64,000 nt of DNA, from positions 1 through 64,000 of the forward strand of contig NZ_JAGXJW010000041.1 of NCBI RefSeq assembly GCF_019091135.1, read 5' to 3'. The stretch's first letter is position 1; each line of letters opens with the position of its first letter. The DNA is from Cohnella sp. GbtcB17. GTDB lineage: Bacteria > Bacillota > Bacilli > Paenibacillales > Paenibacillaceae. Of the stretch, positions 43,045 to 50,894 are shown piece by piece. The position numbers and the translations under genes are program-made. Under the pieces are notes generated by a model. It was not told where the DNA came from, made no database searches, and worked only from the letters and a program-made list of their open reading frames with translations.

Positions 43045-43485
43045 TTAGGCTTTAGTCAACGCCTTGATCGTCTCATTTTGGGATTGCTGCATTTGCTGCA
43101 GCATCTGTTGAATCTGCGTGATCATTTGCTGGATCTGCTGCTGCATCTCCTGCTGAATTTGCTCTTGTTGCTGCTGCGCCGATGAGGCCTCATCTTGTTT
43201 GGTCGCTGCATCCTCCGTCTTCTTCTGCGCAGCTTGATCCGATTGCTTCTTCAGCGCGTCCGCATTTTGAACGAGCTTTCCGACCTGCGCCTGCTGCTGC
43301 TCCGCAGCTTTCAGCGCATTATACGCCGGCAAATTATCTCTCCAAATCGAATTGCTCGTCGAATTGCCGAGGGCATCGTTAACCGCCTTGTATGCGTCGC
43401 TGCTCATCATGAGACCGATCCCGCCCACCACGCCCGCTACAAACAGTCCCGCTGCCTTCAGTACCGTTTTCTTTTTCATTTTCAT
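43045..43485 (-). CDS. Small membrane-anchored Gln-rich coiled-coil protein
   Basis: 146 residues: basic start, a Gly-rich hydrophobic helix (LFVAGVVGGIGLMMS), a middle Asn/Ala-rich part, and a long helix from about 60 on with repeated Gln (QQQQEQIQQEMQQQIQQM). The heptad spacing of Met/Ile/Leu with Gln suggests a coiled coil or helical bundle outside or along the membrane. No family recognised. GGGAGGG gives a ribosome site for either Met1 or Met3. Real by its terminator and start, function unknown. Confidence 0.75.
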   Translation of the reverse strand: MKMKKKTVLKAAGLFVAGVVGGIGLMMSSDAYKAVNDALGNSTSNSIWRDNLPAYNALKAAEQQQAQVGKLVQNADALKKQSDQAAQKKTEDAATKQDEASSAQQQQEQIQQEMQQQIQQMITQIQQMLQQMQQSQNETIKALTKA

Positions 43486-43683
43486 TAACCCTCCCGTTGG
43501 AATTCCTATGACTTCATCATACGCGACATGCGGGAAGGGTTCTGTAATGCAGACTACATTTCGGAGAGGTTTTTCGTATGCTTGTTCCGCGGGCGTCCGA
43601 ATTGCGATCTCAAGCGATTCGATATTAGGCGCGTTATCCGATAAAATAAACGAAGTACATTATTCGGAAACGAGGTTTCGATA

Positions 43684-44553
43684 TTGGGAAGCGGAAAAAA
43701 GCAGTCTGTCGTCTTAAGAAAAGTGCTGCGGGCGTTAGCGGTCATCATCGGCGCATTCATAACGGCCTATGGCCTTGAAGCGGTGCTGATACCGAACAAC
43801 GTATCCGACGGCGGCGTGACGGGTCTCAGCATCGTCGGATCGGAACTGATCGATCTGCCGCTCGGCCTGTTGATCGCGGTGCTCAACGTCCCGTTTATTT
43901 TCCTCGGCTACAAGCAGATCGGCAAAAGCTTCGCCATCAACTCGGTGCTGGGCATCGCTTCGCTGGCCATCGGCACCATTGCGATGCATCATATCAAGCC
44001 CATTCTGGAAGGCGATACGCTGCTGGTCACCGTCGTCGGCGGCATCATCATCGGTTTTGGCATGGGTCTGGCCCTGCGCAACGGCGGCGCGCTGGACGGG
44101 ATCGACATGCTGGCGGTGCTGCTGTCCCGCAAGCTGCCTTTTGGCACAAGCGATCTGATCCTGTTCCTGAACGCGTTCGTCTTTATCGTCGTCTCAACCG
44201 TATTCGGCCTGCAGGGCGCGATCATGTCGGGCATCGCCTACTACATCGCCTCCAAGGTCATCCACATCGTCGAAGAAGGCTTAAGCGGCGCCAAGACGTT
44301 CAAGATCATCTCCAAATATCCCGAGACCATGGTCGAGACGATCCGCGACCGCCTAGGACGCGGCGCCACTTACAACGTCGTCGAGGGCGGCTATTCGAAC
44401 GAACAGTTCAAAGAGATCACCTGTGTCATCAACCGGCTGGAAGAGAGCAAAATGAAAGAAATCATCTACGAAATTGATCCGAGCGCCTTCGTTATGGTGT
44501 ATGACGTGGCCGAGGTTAAAGGCGGCAACTTCAAGAAGCACGATATTCACTAG
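43684..44553 (+). CDS. YitT-family membrane protein (DUF161/DUF2179)
   Basis: 289 residues with five or six helices (VIIGAFITAYGLEAVLIPNN, the conserved VSDGGVTGLSI, and GFGMGLALRNGGALDGIDM) and a C-terminal soluble DUF2179 domain (ATYNVVEGGYSNEQFKEITC, IDPSAFVMVYDVAEVKG). The proposed start is TTG 43684 with AACGAGG nine bases upstream. Family members are widespread in Firmicutes with no settled function. Confidence 0.9.
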   Translation: MGSGKKQSVVLRKVLRALAVIIGAFITAYGLEAVLIPNNVSDGGVTGLSIVGSELIDLPLGLLIAVLNVPFIFLGYKQIGKSFAINSVLGIASLAIGTIAMHHIKPILEGDTLLVTVVGGIIIGFGMGLALRNGGALDGIDMLAVLLSRKLPFGTSDLILFLNAFVFIVVSTVFGLQGAIMSGIAYYIASKVIHIVEEGLSGAKTFKIISKYPETMVETIRDRLGRGATYNVVEGGYSNEQFKEITCVINRLEESKMKEIIYEIDPSAFVMVYDVAEVKGGNFKKHDIH

Positions 44554-44570
44554 GCGGGACTCGCGCACTG

Positions 44571-44900
44571 AGGCGAATTAGGCACACCGTGGGCCGAAGA
44601 TGGTCCTGGACAGGAACACTTGGGCGAATCAGGCACACCATGGGCCGAAGGTGGTCCTATTCAGGAACACTGGGACGCATCAGGCACACCATGGGCCGAA
44701 GGTGGTCCTAATCAGGAACACTGGGACGCACCAGGAACTCCATGGGCCGAAGGTAGTCCTAATCAGGAACATTCGGGCGTACCGGCGTCTCGCTGGCGAA
44801 AAGTGTTTCTACTCAGGATCATTGGGGCGTACTCGGCGTGTTCCTCGCTACAAGTGTTTCTACCCAGGAACACGGGGCGGTATCTGGCGTCTCGTTCCAT
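44571..44900. repeat. Tandem array A, about six and a half units of 50-51 bp
   Basis: Successive units share CAGGCACACCATGGGCCGAA, then GTGGTCCTAATCAGGAACAC, then TGGGACGCA. Units two to four are closest; five and six diverge to GGCGAAAAGTGTTTCTACT while keeping CTCAGGA and the GGGGCGTAC start. Lengths alternate between 50 and 51 bp, so the reading frame is not conserved and the array is unlikely to be coding. Confidence 0.9.
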
Positions 44901-44921
44901 GGTTTGAATATGGCGAAATGA

Positions 44922-44979
44922 AATGAGGCCTGTGAAATCGCGGTTCCGGTATGGAGCGCGCAGTTTCACAGGCCTCATT
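44922..44979. terminator. Long-stem hairpin downstream of the beta-helix lipoprotein gene
   Basis: AATGAGGCCTGTGAAA (44922-44937) pairs perfectly with TTTCACAGGCCTCATT (44964-44979); the loop is 26 nt. T-rich flanks on both strands are short. Most likely the terminator of the 45013-47172 gene. Confidence 0.7.
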
Positions 44980-45012
44980 CACTTTAATCTATGGCGTCGG
45001 TTGAATCGGAGT

Positions 45013-47172
45013 TCACGTGCTGGCGCCGTTGGCGCTGCCGCTTGTCGAACCGGTCGCGCCTGTCGAATTGGTGCCCGTCGTACCGTCCGCACCCGGACGG
45101 CCCATGCCTCGGCCGCCGCCGAAGCCGCCGCGTCCTCCGCCCATGCCGCCCATCTCGCCACCGCCGGTCGTGATGCCGGACTCGTTCACGTAAGTCGTCT
45201 TGTCGCCCAGCTCGAACGTGACGACTTTGGTCGTGCCGGCCGTCCCGCCGCCGGTATAGAGGCCGTCCTTCGGCGTGCCGCCGGACGTGCCGCCCGTCGA
45301 GATCGTGTAGCTCTCGCCGGATTGCAGATCGGGCGAAGAGTAGACGAGTGTCTGGAATGTCTTGGCCGGCGCGAAGGTCGCGACAGCGTTGCCTGCGCTG
45401 TCCGTCAGCGTGACCATGGTACCCGCATCAAGCGTGCTCGGAAAGGTCATGAGCAGCGAGACCTGCTTCGAATCCTCGGACGGCGCCTGCGCCATGCCCG
45501 CTGCGCCGGCCGCGATCAGCGTGCCGCCGGATTGCTCGAACGTGCCGTCGTAGTCGAGCGCGCCGTTGCCCGCGTTGGTCGGACCGTTGACGATGGCCGT
45601 GCCGCCGGTCATGACGACCGAGCCGTTGGAGTCGAGCCCGTCGCCGCCCGCATCCACGTAGAGGTAGCCGCCGGAGATTGTGAGCAGCGCTTCGCCTGTG
45701 TCTGCCGATGCGTTCGCGCCGTCGTCGCTGGACTTGACGTGCGTCTCGCCGCCCGCGATCGTGATGCTCGCGCTCTCGATGCCTTCGTAGCTCTTGGCGA
45801 TGTCGATCGTGCCGTCCGAGATCGTCAGCGTCGTGTCGCCGTGAATGCCGTCGTCTCCGCTCTGCAGGCTGAACGTGCCGCCCAAGATACCGATGTTGGC
45901 GTTGCTGTGAATCGCATCGTCAGCCGCATCCACCGCGAACGTGCCGCCTGCGATAGCGATATCGCCGCCTGCCTTCAATCCCTTGGCGCTCGTCGATTCG
46001 GTCTCTTCCGTCGCCGTCGACGTCGCACTCGTTTCATCCGCGTCGTTCCCGCTGACATCGGCCGTCACGCCGCTCGAACTCGGACCCTGGCCGCCCGTCG
46101 GCGGCTCGGGCGGCTGCTGCCCGTCGGCCGGCATTTGCCCGTCCGCCGGCGGCTGCGGCATCTGGCCGTCCGCGCCCTGCCAATCTCCGCGTCCGCCGCC
46201 GAATCCGCCCATGCCGCCCGGCCCGTTCTCCGTATGGACGATGGTCGAGGCCGCCGCGCCGCCGCCCGTCACGATGTCGAACGTGCCGTCCGCCACCAAC
46301 AGAGCAGTCTCCGCTTGAATGCCGTCGTTCGCCGACACGATCTTGAACGTGCCGTTCGCGATCGCGACGAAGCCCTTTTCCGCGTCCTTGTCGTTGGTCG
46401 ACTTGATGCCGTCGCCGCCCGCGTCGATCGTGAGGTCGCCGTCCCGGACCGCGACGAGATCCTTGCCGATCAGCCCGTCGTCCGCCGATTTGACCGCGAT
46501 CGTGCCGCTCGCGATTTTCAGATCGTCGTTGGATTTCACGCCGTCGTTGAAGTTGCCCGTGACGGTCAGCTTGCCGGCACCGTTGATCGTCAGGTCGTCC
46601 TTGCTGTAGATCGCCGCCGTCGGCGCTTCTTCAGAGGTGTCCGCATAGGTCGTGCCATCTGTCACCGCGTTTTCCGTACCGTCAGCCAGCGTCACGACAA
46701 CCTTGTCGGCCGCCTTCACATAGATGGCCGAACCGTTCTTGTTCGTTATATCAACGCCGTTCAGGACAAGGCGCACGACGTCGCTGTCTCCCGCCTCGAC
46801 GACGATCTGCCCGTCGTCCAGCGTGCCGCTCAGCACGTAGGTACCCGCCGCCGTTATTTTCACGGCGCCGCCCTGCGCAGTCGCGCCCGATCCGGTCACG
46901 GTCGCCGCGCCGCCATCCAACGCGATCGTCGTCGCGCCCTCCGCCGACCACGTTGCCGTCGTGTCGTCCGCGTCGAACGTCACCTTGTCGTCCAGATTCA
47001 CGCTGGCCAGCGTGACCCCTGTCCCCGACGACGCGGACGATGTGGCTGCCGTCTGGACCGTGCTCGCTGACGCGGCGCCGGCCGCGTCTCCCGACTTGGC
47101 GCTGCAGCCTGCCGCCAGCATGGCGGCGAGAAGCGCGATAGCGATCGCTTTTGCTCGATGCGAATGTTTCAT
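45013..47172 (-). CDS. Large beta-helix-like carbohydrate-binding lipoprotein (Cthe_2159/DUF4353 type)
   Basis: 719 residues. Signal peptide with lipobox LAAGC (Cys23), then a repeated pattern of short strands (GGAVKITAAGTYVLSG, AIYVKAADKVVVTL, SADDGLIGKDLVAVRDGDL, GGDGIKSTNDKD, SGDDGIHGDTTLTISDGTI). The recurrent DDGI/DDGL turns match DUF4353 parallel beta-helix proteins, whose characterised member binds acidic polysaccharides and calcium. A Pro/Gln/Gly-rich disordered insert lies at about 300-360, and the tail is Gly/Met/Arg-rich. It is downstream of VTC and DUF4956 genes on the same strand (40-bp gap), so it is probably co-expressed with them. Confidence 0.85.
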   Translation of the reverse strand: MKHSHRAKAIAIALLAAMLAAGCSAKSGDAAGAASASTVQTAATSSASSGTGVTLASVNLDDKVTFDADDTTATWSAEGATTIALDGGAATVTGSGATAQGGAVKITAAGTYVLSGTLDDGQIVVEAGDSDVVRLVLNGVDITNKNGSAIYVKAADKVVVTLADGTENAVTDGTTYADTSEEAPTAAIYSKDDLTINGAGKLTVTGNFNDGVKSNDDLKIASGTIAVKSADDGLIGKDLVAVRDGDLTIDAGGDGIKSTNDKDAEKGFVAIANGTFKIVSANDGIQAETALLVADGTFDIVTGGGAAASTIVHTENGPGGMGGFGGGRGDWQGADGQMPQPPADGQMPADGQQPPEPPTGGQGPSSSGVTADVSGNDADETSATSTATEETESTSAKGLKAGGDIAIAGGTFAVDAADDAIHSNANIGILGGTFSLQSGDDGIHGDTTLTISDGTIDIAKSYEGIESASITIAGGETHVKSSDDGANASADTGEALLTISGGYLYVDAGGDGLDSNGSVVMTGGTAIVNGPTNAGNGALDYDGTFEQSGGTLIAAGAAGMAQAPSEDSKQVSLLMTFPSTLDAGTMVTLTDSAGNAVATFAPAKTFQTLVYSSPDLQSGESYTISTGGTSGGTPKDGLYTGGGTAGTTKVVTFELGDKTTYVNESGITTGGGEMGGMGGGRGGFGGGRGMGRPGADGTTGTNSTGATGSTSGSANGAST

Positions 47173-47212
47173 AGGATTCCCTCTTTTCGGTTAGGATTCG
47201 GTCAGAATGTTA

Positions 47213-47893
47213 TCAATACTCCTGCACGACGGGGTTCATCGTAAGCGTAATATCCAGATTGCCGTTGCGCGTTCGTACCGCGTCCAGCAGCTCCTTCTGG
47301 CTCGTCTGCGGCCCGATCTGGACCGCATACACAAGTTCGTACAAACTGCCGAGCTCCGTCGTCCGTACCTTTTTCAACTCATAGCCAACGCCAAACTTGC
47401 GGAAAATTTCGTCGAACGCCTCTTCATAGCCCAGATTTTCTGGAATCGTGACCTTCAGCAGCTTGGTCTGCGCTTTGTTCGCGCCAAAGTTAATCGCTTT
47501 AAGCACGAACATCAGAATGCACAAGCACACCGTGAACAGCGCCGCGTACCCGTAAGCGCCGACGCCGCAGGCCAGACCCGCCGCCATCGAGAACAGCACA
47601 TAGGAGATGTCTTTCGAATCGCCGGGCGCGCTTCGGAACCGGATGATCGAGAAGGCGCCCGCCAGGCTGAACGCTCGGGCGATGTTGCTGCCGATGAGGA
47701 GAATAATAATCGCGACGATCGTCGGCAGGACCATCATCGTGAGCGTGAAGCTCGGCGAGTAAGCGACTTGCGTTTTCATATAAGTAAAGCTGATGATGCC
47801 GCCCAGCAGGATGGCGATTCCGAAGGTGAGCAGCGCGTGCGTCAAGGTCAGCTCCGTGTCGGCGGCAACCGTCGTGAAGATCGAGTCGATCAT
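47213..47893 (-). CDS. DUF4956 membrane protein
   Basis: 226 residues from ATG 47893, whose ATGA overlaps the stop of the VTC gene. Four helices: LLTFGIAILLGGIISF, the second in MMVLPTIVAIIILLIG, and two in AAGLACGVGAYGYAALFTVC. The sequence ARAFSLAGAFSIIRFRSAPGD between helices is the family hallmark. A soluble C-terminal ferredoxin-like domain follows. DUF4956 genes are repeatedly found beside VTC-type polymerases and CotH or carbohydrate-binding surface proteins; the function is not established. Confidence 0.9.
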   Translation of the reverse strand: MIDSIFTTVAADTELTLTHALLTFGIAILLGGIISFTYMKTQVAYSPSFTLTMMVLPTIVAIIILLIGSNIARAFSLAGAFSIIRFRSAPGDSKDISYVLFSMAAGLACGVGAYGYAALFTVCLCILMFVLKAINFGANKAQTKLLKVTIPENLGYEEAFDEIFRKFGVGYELKKVRTTELGSLYELVYAVQIGPQTSQKELLDAVRTRNGNLDITLTMNPVVQEY

Positions 47894-48696
47894 AGCCCAA
47901 TTCTCTCCCTTTCCACTTGCGCCCGTTCCATCGTTTGTGCATCGATCCCTCCGGCACGCGCCGCGTAGAGCTCCGGCACCCTGCCTGCGTATCGGATCGA
48001 CTTCTTGTACTCGTTGCCGTACTTGCTGAAGCCCGTCCGGTACATCGACAGTTCCGACAGCAGCCGCGACAGCCACACCGGCACCGTCTTCTCCGCCTTC
48101 ACTTCCATGAGCCACTGGCCCTTCTCCATCAGTTGCTCGCCGTAATCGCCGGCCTCCAGCGCCAGATCGTGCCGCCGCGACCGGATGTTCGTATCGAACG
48201 TAATTCGCAGATCCCGGCCGTCCTTCGCGAACATCGCGATCCGGTCGTACGCCAGGTACGTCATCGGCACCAGTTCGTACCGCGACAGGAAATACGCGAT
48301 CTCCGCGATCACCTGCTTGTTCATCCCCTCGCGGAAGGCCGGCGGCCGGCCCGTCCTCACGAATTCGTACGCCTCGCCGAGCCCCAGCGACGTCCGGCGC
48401 TTGTTCACGAGGCCGAACACCTTCTTTTTCAGCTCCAGGTACACCTTCGCGTCCGGCTCCGGCACGCCGTAAGCCCGGATTCGCAGCTTTTCCCGATACT
48501 TCGGCTTCGAGAGGCTCATGCGGATCAGCGTGTGCTGCGGGGTATCGTAATAAAGGTTGCTGATCGAGTAGAACTTGTCGTCCTTGTTGTGCGCATCGAG
48601 CTCCATGTATTCAGTGAGGCGGTTGTAAATGCAGTAAAAGGCCTTCGTGTTCATCAGGTATTTGTTCTCGTAGCGGTTGAAAACTTCGATCGCCAT
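47890..48696 (-). CDS. VTC-type polyphosphate polymerase domain protein
   Basis: 268 residues from ATG 48696 (GGGAG nine bases upstream). The triphosphate-tunnel fold is shown by NRYENKYLM, YYDTPQHTLIRMSLSKPKYR, KLRIRAYG, VYLELKKKVFGLVNKRR and LMEVKAEKTVP, the basic and acidic strands that bind phosphate chain and metal in yeast Vtc4. No SPX or membrane domain is attached. Whether it makes polyphosphate or modifies another substrate is unknown for bacterial homologues in this context. It is the first gene of the DUF4956/lipoprotein operon and divergent from a two-component system. Confidence 0.88.
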   Translation of the reverse strand: MAIEVFNRYENKYLMNTKAFYCIYNRLTEYMELDAHNKDDKFYSISNLYYDTPQHTLIRMSLSKPKYREKLRIRAYGVPEPDAKVYLELKKKVFGLVNKRRTSLGLGEAYEFVRTGRPPAFREGMNKQVIAEIAYFLSRYELVPMTYLAYDRIAMFAKDGRDLRITFDTNIRSRRHDLALEAGDYGEQLMEKGQWLMEVKAEKTVPVWLSRLLSELSMYRTGFSKYGNEYKKSIRYAGRVPELYAARAGGIDAQTMERAQVERERIGL

Positions 48697-48829
48697 GCGT
48701 CCGCGCTCCCTTCCTTGTCGGCGACTGTCTCGCCCTTCCATGGCACAAGCTTAGAGCGGGAACCTTTAACGAATCTTAAATTGTAAACGTCGTGTAAAAA
48801 CTTTTTTGTCCGGCGCGCCGCAATGGTAC

Positions 48830-48850
48830 GATTAAGGTTGATTAAAGGTT
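48830..48850. promoter_or_regulatory. Tandem direct repeat in the VTC/two-component divergent spacer
   Basis: GATTAAGGTT at 48830-48839 and GATTAAAGGTT at 48840-48850 form a direct repeat with a 10-bp period, the geometry of OmpR-family response-regulator sites, about 50 bp upstream of the regulator start. Confidence 0.5.
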
Positions 48851-48900
48851 CTCTTCCTACAATAAAGGGCAAGACGATAGATGAAGGGGTTCGGACAACC

Positions 48901-49581
48901 ATGAGAATACTGATCGTAGAAGACGAGGTGCATCTGGCTGAGGCGCTCTCGCAGATTCTTCGCAAAAACCGCTACTCCGTAGACACCGCGCACGACGGAC
49001 AGTCGGGGCTGGACAATGCGCTGAGCGGCATCTACGACCTGCTGCTGCTCGATATCATGCTTCCTGAAATGGACGGGATCGAGGTGCTGCGGACGCTCCG
49101 CAAGCAAGGCGTTCAGACGCCCGTCATCATGCTCACCGCCAAGGGCGAGACCGATGACAAGATCGCGGGACTCGATTATGGGGCGGACGATTATATCGCC
49201 AAGCCGTTCGTTACGGGCGAGCTGCTGGCGCGGATCCGGGCGGCGCTGCGGCGCAAGGGCGAGGCCGTCATACCGGACGACGGACTGCGGTTCGGCGACC
49301 TCGAGCTCAACACGTCGACGCTCAAGCTGTCGTGCAAGGGCAAGGAGCTCAAGCTGATCCTGAAGGAAAGCGAGCTGCTGGAGCTACTCATCTCCCGCAA
49401 GCAGGCGGTGACGAGCAAGGAGCAGATCATCGAGAAGCTGTGGGGCTTCGATTCGGACGCGGAGCATAACAACGTGGAGGTGTATATTTCATTTCTGCGG
49501 AAAAAACTGACCTTCCTGAACGCGGGAGCGCGCATAAGCACGATACGGGGCGTCGGGTACGTACTGGAGGCGGCGGACTGA
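48901..49581 (+). CDS. OmpR/PhoB-family response regulator
   Basis: 226 residues. Receiver domain: MRILIVEDEVHLAEAL, acceptor Asp in LLLLDIMLPEMDGIEV, Lys in YIAKPF. The C-terminal winged helix reads LKESELLELLISRKQAVTS, NNVEVYISFLRKKLTF and IRGVGYVLE. The kinase gene follows with a TGATG overlap. It is divergent from the VTC operon, and direct repeats in the spacer suggest that it controls it. Confidence 0.95.
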   Translation: MRILIVEDEVHLAEALSQILRKNRYSVDTAHDGQSGLDNALSGIYDLLLLDIMLPEMDGIEVLRTLRKQGVQTPVIMLTAKGETDDKIAGLDYGADDYIAKPFVTGELLARIRAALRRKGEAVIPDDGLRFGDLELNTSTLKLSCKGKELKLILKESELLELLISRKQAVTSKEQIIEKLWGFDSDAEHNNVEVYISFLRKKLTFLNAGARISTIRGVGYVLEAAD

Positions 49582-50867
49582 TGTTCAACCGGCTGCGCAA
49601 TCGGTTTCTTCTGATGAATATGGTCATCATCACGATCATCATGCTCGTCGCCTTCGCGTCGATCTATATCATCACGTACCAGAACACGAAGCGGGACATC
49701 GACATGGAACTCCACCGCGTAGCGGACTTCTATCATAAAGGCGACTTCATGAACGGGGGCAAGCAGCGTCAGGGGCAGGACGGCGGTCGACCGCCGCAGC
49801 AGATGGCGGGCGACGACATGGGTCCGTTCGCGGAACGCTCCGTATCGTTCGGCCTGCGGACGGATGCGGACTGGAACTTGCTCCAGGCGGACTCCCGGTA
49901 CGATATGGACGATGAATTCTACGCTGCGGCGCTTAAGAAGGCCGAAGCCAAACCTGTGAAAAGCGGGCGCTTCACGCTAAGCGACACGCGATGGGCGTAC
50001 AGTGTGGAGCCCGGTCCGTCGGGCTACACGGTTTCCTACATGGACGTCACCGCTCAGCAGAAGATTCTCACCAATCTCGTGTACGCCTTTTCCGCGGTCG
50101 CGCTCGTCATGCTGGCGGTCATCTATGCCACGAGCCGCTACTTCGCCGGACGCTCCATCGCGCCGGTGCGGGACGCCTTCGACAAGCAGAAGAGGTTCAT
50201 CGCCGACGCCTCCCACGAGCTGAAGACGCCGCTTGCCGTCATCAACACCAATGCCGACGTGCTGCTCGCCAACGAAGGCGAGACGATCGCGTCGCAAGCG
50301 AAGTGGCTGCACCATATCAAGTCGGAGACCGAGCGCATGAAGACGCTGACCAACGATCTGTTGTATCTGACCGAGATGGAGGATGCCCGCTCGCGGACGA
50401 TCTTCGTGCCCTTCGACGTCAGCGACGCCGCGGAGGGCGTGCTCCTGACGATGGAGGCCGTCATTTTCGAGCAGGATCTTACGCTGTCGTACGACATCGA
50501 GCCCGGCCTGACGGCCTTCGGCAGCGCCGAGCAGATCAAGCAGGTCGTCATGATCCTGCTGGACAACGCGAGCAAGTACAACGAGTCCCAGGGCGAGATC
50601 GCGCTGACGCTCAAGAAGCAGCATCATCAGATTCAGCTCGCGGTCTCGAATACCGGCGCGGGCATCCCGGCAGAGCACGTCGACCGCATCTTCGACCGCT
50701 TCTACCGCGCCGACGCCTCGCGTTCGCGCAAGCAGGGCGGCTACGGTCTCGGCCTCGCCATCGCCAAGTCGATCGTCGAGCAGCATCGCGGGCGGATCTC
50801 CGCCAAGAGCGTGCCCGGCGAGCGAACGACGTTCACGGTGACGCTGCCGCTGGAAACAAAAAAATAA
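49581..50867 (+). CDS. Membrane sensor histidine kinase
   Basis: 428 residues: two membrane helices (about 11-32 and 170-190) bracket an extracellular loop with a Gly/Gln/Pro-rich stretch (GGKQRQGQDGGRPPQQ). HisKA with DASHELKTPLAVI follows at about residue 213. The HATPase has LLDNASKYNESQG, VSNTGAGIPAEHVDRIFDRF and GYGLGLAIAKSIVEQH. Its start codon overlaps the regulator stop by one base, so the pair is translationally coupled. Confidence 0.95.
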   Translation: MFNRLRNRFLLMNMVIITIIMLVAFASIYIITYQNTKRDIDMELHRVADFYHKGDFMNGGKQRQGQDGGRPPQQMAGDDMGPFAERSVSFGLRTDADWNLLQADSRYDMDDEFYAAALKKAEAKPVKSGRFTLSDTRWAYSVEPGPSGYTVSYMDVTAQQKILTNLVYAFSAVALVMLAVIYATSRYFAGRSIAPVRDAFDKQKRFIADASHELKTPLAVINTNADVLLANEGETIASQAKWLHHIKSETERMKTLTNDLLYLTEMEDARSRTIFVPFDVSDAAEGVLLTMEAVIFEQDLTLSYDIEPGLTAFGSAEQIKQVVMILLDNASKYNESQGEIALTLKKQHHQIQLAVSNTGAGIPAEHVDRIFDRFYRADASRSRKQGGYGLGLAIAKSIVEQHRGRISAKSVPGERTTFTVTLPLETKK

Positions 50868-50894
50868 GCCCGCCGCTAGGAAATTTGCGAGGCG

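Larger units (their letters stand above)
44554..45012. other. Intergenic region filled by tandem repeats and a terminator hairpin
   Basis: 459 bp between YitT and the beta-helix lipoprotein gene. It contains tandem array A (about 44571-44900) and the 16-bp stem at 44922-44979; nothing else is recognised. Confidence 0.8.

Noticed and set aside
44600..44926. A repetitive protein encoded by array A
   Set aside because: Units alternate between 50 and 51 bp so no frame is kept, two frames are equally open, and there is no ribosome site.
44922..44979. Insertion-sequence terminal inverted repeats
   Set aside because: The 16-bp arms enclose only 26 bp with no transposase; a terminator fits better.
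44923..47070. A 715-codon plus-strand frame
   Set aside because: It is the antisense of the beta-helix lipoprotein; long antisense frames are expected in GC-rich coding DNA, and the product is Arg-rich and unlike any protein.
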